Assembly (NCBI RefSeq): GCF_011074885.1
Contig: NC_054690.1
Coordinates: 1,927,001 to 1,991,000 of the forward strand
Reading direction: 5' to 3'
Source of the DNA: Brettanomyces bruxellensis
Taxonomy: Eukaryota > Ascomycota > Pichiomycetes > Pichiales > Pichiaceae
Length of the DNA stretch: 64,000 nt
A program made the translations under genes and the position numbers. Shown piece after piece: positions 1-9,811 of this stretch. How positions within the stretch are numbered: the stretch's first letter is position 1; each line of letters begins with the position of its first letter. The notes under the pieces are model-generated. The model searched no databases. It was not told the DNA's origin and saw only the letters and a list, made by a program, of their open reading frames with translations.

Positions 1-95
1 ATCATAATTCTGTTTCTGAGAATTAAATCTTTTTTTATATTATGTATGATTACCTCACTTTATTTTCCTTTTTATTTTTACTTTACTTTACCTAT
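1..95. repeat. possible left part of a decayed LTR interrupted by the retrotransposon
   Basis: AT-rich flank. Parts of it (TTCTG, ATCT, TATATT/ATGTATG, TTTTCC in that order) loosely follow the middle of the LTR found at 96-655. The matching flank on the other side of the element is clearer. The alignment here was made by eye and is weak. Confidence 0.3.
91..95. repeat. left target-site duplication (CCTAT)
   Basis: CCTAT lies directly before the TGTCGG start of the left LTR. The same five bases directly follow the end of the right LTR at 7003-7007. Five bases is the usual duplication for Ty1/copia integrases, and it fixes the element borders. Confidence 0.9.
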
Positions 96-655
96 TGTCG
101 GAACCTATGAGTTATAATAATGTTTCATATGTTAATAACGCATAAAGGTTCAACTGGTATTTGATTTATAATATGTGAATCAAATTAATGTTCAGACAGA
201 TAGAAGAAATAATTCGCGGAGAAATTTTTCCTGTGAAATAAATTTCTCCCTAATCTACTTTCGGCTGAGAATGACCTATTCCACTTCTGCGGAAAAATAT
301 CTCTTATATGTATGTACTACTTTTTCCTTATATACTATGTGTCTCTTAGAAGGGACGACGACTTTATTGTGTAATTTGCAATACATATTCTTATAAGGAA
401 ATCCATCTTGAAGTGAACCTTCAGCTGAAACCAAGAGTAACCTTCGGGTTCTCGCTGGATTACAAACGTGTTCGTAAGGACCCTATTTTGTTATGGGGGT
501 CATTCTATGCAACAGAAGTCTTTTCTATATCCGAACTATATGGCCAATCCCGTTCATAACCTTGGGCATCTGCGCGCTCGGTAGTGCTACGGCACAGAGA
601 TATGTGAGCAATTAAGTAGATACAAATGTCACACGGGATTTATATACNTCTGACA
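96..655 (+). repeat. 5' LTR
   Basis: It begins TGTCGGA and ends TCTGACA, a near-perfect terminal inverted repeat (TGTC/GACA). It is 560 bases including an N at 648 that has no counterpart in the 3' copy. Promoter and polyadenylation signals should lie here, but I cannot place them. A 73-codon open frame inside it has no recognisable product. Confidence 0.95.
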
Positions 656-672
656 TGGCGTCACAGACAGGA
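656..672 (+). other. probable primer-binding site
   Basis: The bases directly after the 5' LTR start TGGCGTCACAGAC. TGG is the complement of a tRNA 3' CCA end, as expected for a minus-strand primer site. I did not identify the tRNA; it does not match the initiator-Met primer site of Ty1. Confidence 0.45.
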
Positions 673-989
673 TACTCAGTTTTGCATAAGAATTGTGGTT
701 CGCGACACTATTAGTTTTTCAAATACTCTTTCATTTCGGATCGGCGAGAATTAACCCTTTCCAGGGAATTTTCACTAACAAATTTTTCATACGGTTTTAT
801 TGCACCGTGTGGGAAAATTTCTCATTGGTCAATTTAGGTCGACAGAGGATTTTTCTTAGTTGCATAATACTTTTGTGCTACCTAGGATTAAGATCTAGCC
901 TAATACCTCTAAAATTCACAGATTTACAATTGCAAAATCTTCTCAACTACTTGCAAATATTATCAGGCACTACTGTTCAATTTACCAAC

Positions 990-1998
990 ATGTACTCAGC
1001 TTCCAATTCAACCGAATCTTCTCAATCATCAAGAACTTCTTCGTAGCCTTGTTAGGGCTATAACCAATACTAATGAAACTTTGAAGTTGATTCATCAGGA
1101 TCTCGCTGTTAAGCGTCTTGACCCTGAGAAAATCAGAAAGACGGTTAAGGAAAGTGTTGTCCCTGCTATTCATTTTTTGCGGGACGAAGATGGACAATGT
1201 AGTCCTATGGTGTTCATTCGCTACTTAAGTGAGCTTAGAAGTGCTCTAAAGGACTATGGTTATGAGCAGGTCTGTGCTAACTTTGCAGAACAGAAATATG
1301 ACTCCGTCTCTGACGAAGAGGAGTTATTCACGAACGAGACTTTGAAACAAACAAACGATGGCTCTGTTTATGTTATGTTGAGAGATTACTATAGGAAATC
1401 TCACGGCAAGTATCCATCCGCAGCAAAGATGTTGAATCTTTTACGTGACCGACACTCGACTATTAAGCATAGCAAGCAGTCTTATCTTAAGGCCCTTGCA
1501 AAACTTCGGTATGAAGATTATACCAAACCCTTTTTGGACTACTTTAATCTAATCGATGACTTTATTAATGCTATTAAGAGCGACGGTTACAAAGTCGATG
1601 ATGATGATATCCTAGAGGCATTGAAACCAGGTGTTGTTAAGTTGTGCGAGAACGATCGAAACGAACTCAATCAAGTTACTACACTAACTGAATTTAAGGA
1701 GTGGATCATTAAGGAGGTCAAGATCCAACGTGTCCCTAACAGGGAGGAGGTTCAGATCCCAAAATACTTATTGAAGGGTCTTTACCATTCTCAGACCGAC
1801 TCTAGCGGCACACACAACAAACAAAAGCAATATTCTTCGAAGCACGGTCAATCTAAAGGGCAGAGTCAATCGAAGAAGGACTCACCCGAGAAGAAAAATG
1901 TTCACAACTTCAACTTGAATAATCACAACGTCATATCTGATCTTGAATTATTGGGAGGTGTTCCGATGTCAGGTAAGAACTTACCGAGTTTCGTCTAA
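990..1998 (+). CDS. Gag-like capsid protein of the retrotransposon
   Basis: The main open frame runs to the TAA at 1996-1998 and is open from about 991, but that frame has no ATG near its start. The only nearby ATG (990) is in the preceding frame and stops after 18 codons, at 1046. One extra base between about 1000 and 1046 would explain this. The product is helical and charged over the first ~220 residues. It ends in a Gln/Ser/Lys-rich basic tail (about 1790-1900) that could bind RNA, with no CCHC zinc knuckle, as in Ty1 Gag. It overlaps the protease frame from 1943 to 1998. Identification rests on position and composition, since Gag sequences are poorly conserved. Confidence 0.7.
1984..1990 (+). 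promoter_or_regulatory. candidate programmed +1 frameshift site (CCG AGU U)
   Basis: In the Gag frame the codons CCG AGT T.. lie three codons before the Gag stop and inside the overlap with the protease frame. Skipping one base after CCG enters the protease frame. The heptamer resembles the Ty3 site GCG AGU U, where a shift-prone codon precedes the slowly read AGU. The rest of the element has many non-programmed +1 breaks, so this one could be another of those. Confidence 0.4.
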
Positions 1999-4900
1999 TC
2001 TTATACTTATTGATGNAGGAGCGGGAATTAGTCTTACCGGGCACAAGGAATGGTTACATGATTTTGTACCACTTACAGAATCCGACAATATTCAATCAAT
2101 AGCCTACGATCATTCAACGAAAAATCTAGAGGGTCTAGGCAGGTTGATCTTGAATTATACTGGAAATTTACTCTCAGTTGATGCTTATTATTACGAGGGT
2201 GCCCNAACTATTCTTTCAGAAGACGATATAAACAAATGTCCAGAGTGCAGTACTCAAATCTATCATCATGACTTCGGAACTACTTCTCAAAGTTATTCGA
2301 AGGTTCTAAATGTTGGTGAAGAGTGCATACAGCTTATTCAAATCGACAAGCTATGGTATATTCCTGGCGACTACAACCAATTCATTGTTGGCGGTGGTCA
2401 AATGGCAATCAATAATTTACATTTAAAACTAGGACATGCCAATACAAAGCTGATTCGAGACTCTATCTCTCACGGAACGATCTCTGTTTCCAAGGAGGAG
2501 AAAAATGAGCTAAAGCACACAGCGGATCATGGTTGCGCAAGATGCTTACGGGCAAAAGCGAGACGTGCTGATGCAGTCGAATATTCTCGTGATTATTATT
2601 TGCGCCCAGTACCGTTTTGATATGGTTTATACAGATGTTTGTGTTGTCAATCTGCACGCTAAGAAAGGCGACCAAGGTTACTTTGTTACTTTCAAGGACC
2701 AGTTTACGAAGTTCACTACAATTTACTTCCTGGCTCATAAGAATGATGTTACCGCGGCGGTCGCCAAATACTTGGATTGGGTGGAAAATCAGTTCAGCGA
2801 ACAAGGGTACAGAGTGCACAAACTCTATTCTGATAAGGGCACTGAATACCTGAACGCTGCAATGAAGACACTTCTTGAGCGAAAAGGTGTGGAACATCAT
2901 ACGACCTCAGGATACATGTCGGCATCCAACGGTGTTGCAGAACGGTTGAATTTGACAATAATGAATGACACTCGTGCTATGTTACAGGCTGGAAAAGTTC
3001 CTAACGCATTTTGGAAAGAGGCAGCGTCATATTCTATCTTTATACGCAACCACCTCTACCAGAAGAGCATTGACACTAGTCCAGTAATGGCACTGGGAGT
3101 GAAGACTCCATTGAAGGCAAAGGATATACATGTTTTTGGCGAATATTGCGTTGTTACTCAANCNCCGGATTACTTACCCAAGCTTCACACTAGAGGTAAT
3201 GAAGGAATATATTTAGGATTTGATCCAAACACTTTTGGCTCTCATGTCTTTGTTCCAAACACTCCGGGAGATTTGCGATTTGGCAGTCATGTTTATTCAA
3301 GGAGCGTGAGTTTTCTCAAGACGCCCATGTTGTATGTGGATTACTGCTTGAATCATCGAACTTTGAATGATGACCCTCTTATGGAACTTTATGATCCGCG
3401 TTTTCAAATATTTGCCGATCTAGAGTCAGAGGAAGCACCATTAAGTTGCGACGAAGCAGCATTGCTTGCTGACGATCAGGTTGAAAATGATTTAACATTG
3501 TCACCCGCTGTCGAAAGGACGTCGCGTATCGATTCAAGTATCGACACGAGACCTGCTACCCCTTGAAGATGAGTTGATAGACACTCGCCCTAAAGAAAAT
3601 ATTTCAAAGGCTGGAGCGCTCACTACGTCTTCCCTTGCTAAAGAGGAAATAGAAGCAGAACCTCCTAAGGTTACAGACGATACCATTGTCATTGATACCT
3701 CACCTGGAGATACTCAGTCTTTCCACGAGTCGACGGATCATCCTGGAAATTTAAGTACGGATGAGTCTGACAACGACCCGGACTGGACCCCTGACAACGT
3801 CAGTATGCAAGACTCTTCTTCCGAGCCTGAGGATTACTCAGATGACGACTCACGTGAGCTGTCTGATGATGAACCTCAGACTAACCAGGCCCCAGACGAA
3901 AGAAAGGATGTAGAAGGTACTTCTCTTTTCGACCTGGATCCAGAAGATCATTCGACTTCCGGAATACACTACAAGAAACTTCCACCCGAGGTAAGGGTCG
4001 AGGCGAAGAATCCCGGAAAGTCGCTCGTTAGCCAAAATGCTGGTAGGGCTAAGCATCCAAAGCGTTCTCGGAAAAGACGCGAGGGTGCACAGAGCGACAA
4101 GTTGAATAAATCAAATGGTCGCTCTACTAAAGGTGGTAACACTTCTACCAATGGTAGAGCAAATTTTAAACCAACTGTTGTTTCCACTGCAAAGGAGTCA
4201 GGGGACTCTTTGCAAACTTTAAATCCATCGGATAGCTTCGGTAAGCATGTGAAAGTTGGAGTTTCTGATACATGCAAGTTAGATGCATGGACTGAAGACA
4301 ATCAGAAGCCGAAGGGTGCAGATCCTGTTAAGGCAGGGATCGAACAACGAAAGCATACGGAGCATTCAGTCGCACGCACTATAACATCAGACGACAAGAG
4401 CGCTGGCAGTCAGCTGATGCCAAACTCTTCAATCAAGCAAGCCAAACACGGAGATAAATCACCTCAAGATTACCCACATCCTCCAAGACTCGATTCCGGA
4501 AAAACGAGCAGTGAGACGTCTTCTTCCGTGGCTGGTAAAAAGTCTGAAGTTACATCTTCTAAAGGGAATAGCTTACCATCGTGGCAAGGTCGTAATATGC
4601 GTTCATTGAATCGACCATTAACTAGAAAACGTCAATTTCATGATGATGGCGATCTGGACCGATATGACAGCACGGTGCCACCGATCGGCACAGGTAGATC
4701 TAGGCTGAAAGCAAAAGGCCGCTGGCGTTATGCGGTTAAACACAAGAAGCTCAAGGTCACCCAAGTGTTGCTAAAGTGATGTTCACCTGGCAGTTACACC
4801 AAGTAGCTACAAGAAGGCGATAAGCAGTAATGATGGAGCTGCAAAGTGGAAAGCAGCAATTGCTGATGAGTTTAACTCTCAATCGGAAACATTGCACCTG

Positions 4901-6432
4901 GGATCCCAAACCTATTATTACAGATGATCCTAGAATTTTGAGCCGGACGGTCTCCACAGGTTGGGTCTTCAACATCAAGTCAGATGGTCGGTTCAAAGCG
5001 AGACTCGTTGCTCACGGCGACCACCAGAAGGAGTCAACATACACCTTGACTTTTTCCCCGACACTTCGACCTGAGATCATGAGGAGCATTCTTGCTCTTA
5101 TTGCTACACAACACTGGTTCATGGCACAGTTTGATGTTAAAACGGCTTATCTTAATAGTCCAATTGATACCGAATTGTACATCTATCAGCCACAGGGCTA
5201 TCATAGTTCTGTCAAACCTTCCGATGTATCAACCGGTAAGAGGGTGGTGTACAGGCTTAACAAAGCCTTATATGGTCTCAAGCAATCTGGAAAATTATGG
5301 CACGAGACAATCAAGGCATATTTGGCTAAGATTGGATTTGAATATTCGAGCCCATTTCCTTCCACATACATTCATAAAGATGTCAAGGGAAAAACAGATT
5401 GCGTGGTTGGTCTATTTGTGGATGATATTATTATAGGTGCATCGACCAAATCTATTCTTGAGAAGGTCACTAAGCACTTACAGAAAGCTTATGAATTAAA
5501 GATCATCGAACAAGATCCAAAGACATAATGTTCAAAGATTTTTAGGTATAGATCTTAAGGTGGAGAGACTTAAAAATGGTCGTGTTGGAAGAATTAGTTT
5601 ATGTCAGTCCTCTTACATTGAAGAGTTTGTTGAGAAACTGAAGATTGAGATGACACGAAAATGCGCTACACCGTTGAGTCCTAACTTTTATTTTGATATG
5701 GATCAACACCCGTTGAAATTAACTCAAGAGGAATTGGATAAAAGAGTTACGGATTATAGACGCAAGATTGGTTGTTTACTTTATGTCTCTACTATGAACT
5801 CGACCAGACATTGCTTATGCAGTTGATTATTTAGCAAGATTCTCTACTTATCCACATGATTTAGTAAGAGAAACAGGTGATTCACACAATTCGATATCTC
5901 TATTTTTCGAGATTCAGGACAATTGTTTATCAGAACACTGACGCCGATAAGCTTAATCATCTAATTTGCTATTCGGATAGTGACTATGCGCAAGATCCAA
6001 TTACTCGTCAATCGATGAATGGTTATTTTATCATGTTTGCTAATGCGCCAGTTCATTGGAGAAGTCACTACACTCCACTGGTGTNCAAGTCTTCTACCGA
6101 AGCTGAATTACAATCCATCAATTTCTTAACTGATGAGTTAGAATGGTTCCATCCTTTGATGAAATTTATTTCTGCTTATCAAGGAAAGGTTCATTGTCCT
6201 GAGTTACTAGTCGACAACAAGTCTGCCATAGATACAATAGTCTTCGGTAATTTTTCGCCGAAGGCAAAGCCATATGCAGTCAGGCTTAAATGTCTTGAAG
6301 AGAGATTTAATCGAAAGAAGTTTGTCATCAGGCATGTTGGCACAGAAAACCAATTAGCTGATTTGCTTACTAAACCANTAACTATCAAGGTCATGGATAA
6401 ACTAAGGCACATGCTTATTCAGATGTTACAAA

Positions 6433-6443
6433 TCAAGGGAGCG
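6433..6443 (+). other. probable polypurine tract
   Basis: The purine-rich stretch CAAGGGAGCG directly precedes the 3' LTR, where the plus-strand primer of an LTR element is expected. The call rests on position and composition. Confidence 0.5.
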
Positions 6444-7002
6444 TGTCGGAACCTATGAGTTATAATAATGTTTCATATGTTAATAACGCATAAAGGTTCA
6501 ACTGGTATTTGATTTATAATATGTGAATCAAATTAATGTTCAGACAGATAGAAGAAATAATTCGCGGAGAAATTTTTCCTGTGAAATAAATTTCTCCCTA
6601 ATCTACTTTCGGCTGAGAATGACCTATTCCACTTCTGCGGAAAAATATCTCTTATATGTATGTACTACTTTTTCCTTATATACTATGTGTCTCTTAGAAG
6701 GGACGACGACTTTATTGTGTAATTTGCAATACATATTCTTATAAGGAAATCCATCTTGAAGTGAACCTTCAGCTGAAACCAAGAGTAACCTTCGGGTTCT
6801 CGCTGGATTACAAACGTGTTCGTAAGGACCCTATTTTGTTATGGGGGTCATTCTATGCAACAGAAGTCTTTTCTATATCCGAACTATATGGCCAATCCCG
6901 TTCATAACCTTGGGCATCTGCGCGCTCGGTAGTGCTACGGCACAGAGATATGTGAGCAATTAAGTAGATACAAATGTCACACGGGATTTATATACTCTGA
7001 CA
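6444..7002 (+). repeat. 3' LTR
   Basis: 559 bases, TGTCGGA to TCTGACA. By eye it is identical to the 5' LTR except for the single N in that copy. The offset between copies is constant (6,348) up to that N. The first 15 bases also hold the end of the pol frame. Confidence 0.95.
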
Positions 7003-7075
7003 CCTATTTTTATATAACTTGTTTCTTCTACGAAGGGACGAGACCCGATAGCTTATTTTGCAATACAACTAGTTC
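7003..7075. repeat. target-site duplication (7003-7007) and relic of an older LTR
   Basis: CCTAT at 7003-7007 repeats the bases at 91-95. Beyond it, exact matches to the element LTR (AAGGGACGA and TTTGCAATACA, also TTATATA) occur in the same order, and the two longer matches are spaced within one base of the LTR spacing at about 349-385. The new element therefore seems to have landed inside a diverged LTR of the same family. Confidence 0.55.
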
Positions 7076-9811
7076 GACTCCACTTTGATGGTAACAGAGT
7101 AAAGGAAGTAAATTCATTTTCTTCTATGGTGACACATACACAATTGTTAGAATGTTAAAGGCATTAACATTATCACACATTCCACTTGGTACATTTATAT
7201 CCACCCACTTAGATAACAGACCTTACAATTATCAGAACCTCCCCAACTGCTAGGTTCTTATCAGTTCTATTAAAGAAAAAGTTTGATAGCTAAAGCCCGG
7301 GAGTAACTCATAAAGTTTCTCTTCTAACTGTATTGAAAATAATGATTTCAGGTGGGCCAGGCTTTTTAACTATATAGCTAAGTATTCAATGCAAACTGAA
7401 ATATCATAAAATGAAAAAGAACAAAGTGGAATATAATGGAAAAGAAGAAAAAACAAGAAATAATTAATAGGGAATATTAAAAGGGCTTTTATCGGAACTT
7501 ACACAGGGATGCTTTTGTGGAAAAGACAGATGATGGCAATTCGTGTAGTATTGAAAGTAATCCTGTCTAATCCTTTTTGATATAGAAAAAAATAAGAAAT
7601 TAAAACTATTTAGCGGTACTTTAACGAGGATAGTTTAAATTTAAGAACCTTTTCTGAGTGAAGAATTAACAACTTGACTAAGTAGTTACAGCAAGTTGCT
7701 TGCATTGTATTGGACAAACACACTTTCCAAGAACTAAAATACATGCTTTTTCTTCAGTGAAACAGGACTACTAAGCGAATCTGAAAAATGGTTTCTTACA
7801 GTACATATAGCAATAATAAACTGCTGATTCGAGATACAAGTAATATGCAAACTTATTTTTATAAGAAACTACGGAAGCAAGTTGAGGAACCATCATATGG
7901 GAGAAAAAGACTTCAAGAGTACTACATAATGACATTGAAATACGAGAAGAAAATTTTATGTAAGTAAACATGTTATAATAAATATTAAACTTTATGTTTG
8001 TAGAAATTGATGTTGTAATATTTTAGTTAATTGATTTAAGCGTGACGCCGATTACTTTATGAAGTTTGTGTAATAACTAGTATTGTGTATTTTTAAGGCT
8101 AAAGAGAAGAAAATTATAAAAGTAGAAAGAACTAAGTAAGAAGGTAAAATGAACGGGATAAAAAAGGGGAAATGCACATGCTTAAATACCTTTAATATTA
8201 ATGATAGAGTTTTTTTTGGGCATAAACAAGGCAGAGCAGCTTTATGTAGACGCAACTATCGATGCATCTATTACAGATATTCTAATATTCGGAAGTAATT
8301 CCTAACATAAGTTCAGAGAACAAATTTATGATCTCAAGTAAACCTGATTTTTCCTGAAAAATTTTCAAGTCAAATAAGCAATTCAATTTTAAAAATCAGT
8401 TGAAACAAGAGGAACAAGAGTACAAGAACACGAATGATAAAGATGAAGAAGTAATAAAAGCATTTAAAGGAGTATTCGACATGCAAGACTATCTGATGTA
8501 AAGAAATATCTGCTAGTAATTTAGAGTATATTTAGACAGTTCTACCAAGATAACCAACTGTGCTTGAAAAAATATCGGTAACAATCTATGGTTTAAATTG
8601 TAACATAAAGTGGAAACAGGACTACTTCTGTTTGGGAAGAAAGTAAAAAGGTAAAAATTATGGATCAGCTGAGTCTTTCGCTCTATATTGCGACAAAGAA
8701 AAACCAAAAAGCACCGCAGTCTGCTGATTGATATTAAAGAAAACCCAAATGTGATGAATTTAAAATTAAGTTATATTAGTTATATATAGGTCAACTCAGC
8801 TTGAAACAGACAAAACAACTTTGAGCTCGAATTTTGTTACCCAGTGCTCCCAAAAATTAGGAAAGCCAAACAAAGCAACCAATTTAGGGGCCGTATTTAT
8901 GTCCCAAATAACACAAAATAGTGGTTATCGTTAATAATAAGGGTTCATAAATTAACGGAAATTTCTTTCATTTGTTAGAGCCAATAAAGGGAAAAGATTG
9001 CTCTCAGTTATTTACAAACAAAGTACCAATACGCAATGCAAACATGCAGGAAAAGCTTCATGTTCGATCTTGCAATGGGTCCAATCAGGGTTCGCGAAAA
9101 CAAGAGGTCAGAACTATAGCAACGGCGACCGATTCAAACTTTTTTTATCTACAACCATGCTGGTTGGTATAAAAAAAATACATGTAAAATCAGAGTAGAT
9201 GTTGGTGAAGCAGGTCGTTTGACATATCGGGATTTACCGGCTTTACCGTACAATCACCAAATTTTTTTTTTTTTTTTTTTTTTTTGGTCTCGGAAGGCAG
9301 GGTAAGCTTATTGTTCGCTAGGCAGCGGTCCTACTACTTGCTCATTTTCAAAACAGGGCAAACTTTTTAATATGGAGAAGAGGAAATTAATTGGACTTGG
9401 CGACCAAAAAACAAAAAAACATTTATATTTAACTTCATTTTTTACAACCTCAAGGTCTACTTACGTTTTTCTGGACAAAAGAACTTTTGTACTTGGTTTT
9501 GGGCAGAACGAGACTCTGTTAATTAACACTTCTTGAGACCATTTTGCCTCACTTGTCACTATACCCACAAGCTTTTGCCCTTGCTGGAGAACGAAAATAA
9601 AGCTACTTTGATTATAGGAGACAGCATATATATTTGAACCTCTCGTTGATACTTTGAATTCTAATATCACGGTTTGATAATACCAGAGAAAAATCAGGGG
9701 AAAATATTGGATCTTGCAACATTTTATCAACTATCAACACTGACAATATATTGTTGATTTCCATCAATCATCTTTAAATAGGGTACGAAACATCTATATT
9801 TATCAATAACA
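7076..9811. other. gene-free region upstream of the zinc transporter gene
   Basis: About 2.7 kb of AT-rich sequence with only short open frames of no recognisable product. Some parts (for example 7165-7205) loosely resemble LTR ends, so older element remains are possible. A 24-base T run lies at 9262-9285. The last few hundred bases must hold the promoter of the gene at 9812. I saw no tRNA gene. Confidence 0.5.
9262..9285. repeat. poly(dT) tract, 24 bases
   Basis: An uninterrupted run of 24 T. Long poly(dA:dT) tracts in yeast intergenic DNA tend to exclude nucleosomes. Exact length is often unreliable in assemblies. Confidence 0.8.

Larger units (their letters stand above)
1943..6458 (+). 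pseudogene. pol region: protease, integrase, reverse transcriptase, RNase H, in several frames
   Basis: Protease: a D-x-G-A-G motif at about 2011-2025, with the x codon containing an N. Integrase zinc-binding region: LGH and a CxxC around 2430-2550. Integrase core: Asp in VYTDV (about 2635), Asp in YSDKGTEY (about 2830) and Glu in NGVAERL (about 2940). A long Ser/Asp/Lys-rich linker fills about 3400-4780. Reverse transcriptase: its start lies in a separate frame at about 4781-4890, then AYLNSP, LYGLKQS and the catalytic FVDD near 5417. RNase H: YSDSDYA, SSTEAEL and DNKSAI between 5960 and 6230, ending at 6458. Frames, as start position modulo 3, run 2,0,1,2,0,1,2,0 with changes near 2600, 3555, 4775, 4890, 5530, 5800 and 5875. 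The last codons extend into the 3' LTR. Confidence 0.9.
96..7002 (+). mobile_element. Ty1/copia-type LTR retrotransposon, full length, coding frame broken
   Basis: The element is 6,907 bp, bounded by two direct LTRs and a 5-bp target duplication. Internal order is gag, protease, integrase, reverse transcriptase, RNase H, which defines the copia (Pseudoviridae) type; gypsy elements place integrase last. The LTRs are identical apart from one extra N in the left copy, so the insertion looks very recent. Nevertheless the coding region changes frame about nine times and carries six further Ns, so as written it cannot make an intact polyprotein. Either the sequence is an uncorrected consensus of several copies, or the element is defective and was moved in trans. 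The Ns are at 648, 2016, 2205, 3162, 3164, 6085 and 6378, and none occurs elsewhere in the window. Confidence 0.95.

Noticed and set aside
175..396. 73-codon open frame inside each LTR (also 6523-6744)
   Set aside because: It starts without a clear ATG context, has no recognised motif, and is duplicated only because the LTR is.
9447..9456. ACCTCAAGGT upstream of the zinc transporter, like a Zap1 zinc-response element
   Set aside because: The Zap1 consensus ACCTTNAAGGT is 11 bases; this one is one base short, so the half-sites have the wrong spacing.
9461..9730. 89-codon minus-strand frame in the zinc transporter promoter
   Set aside because: No motif, composition like intergenic DNA and overlap with the expected promoter.
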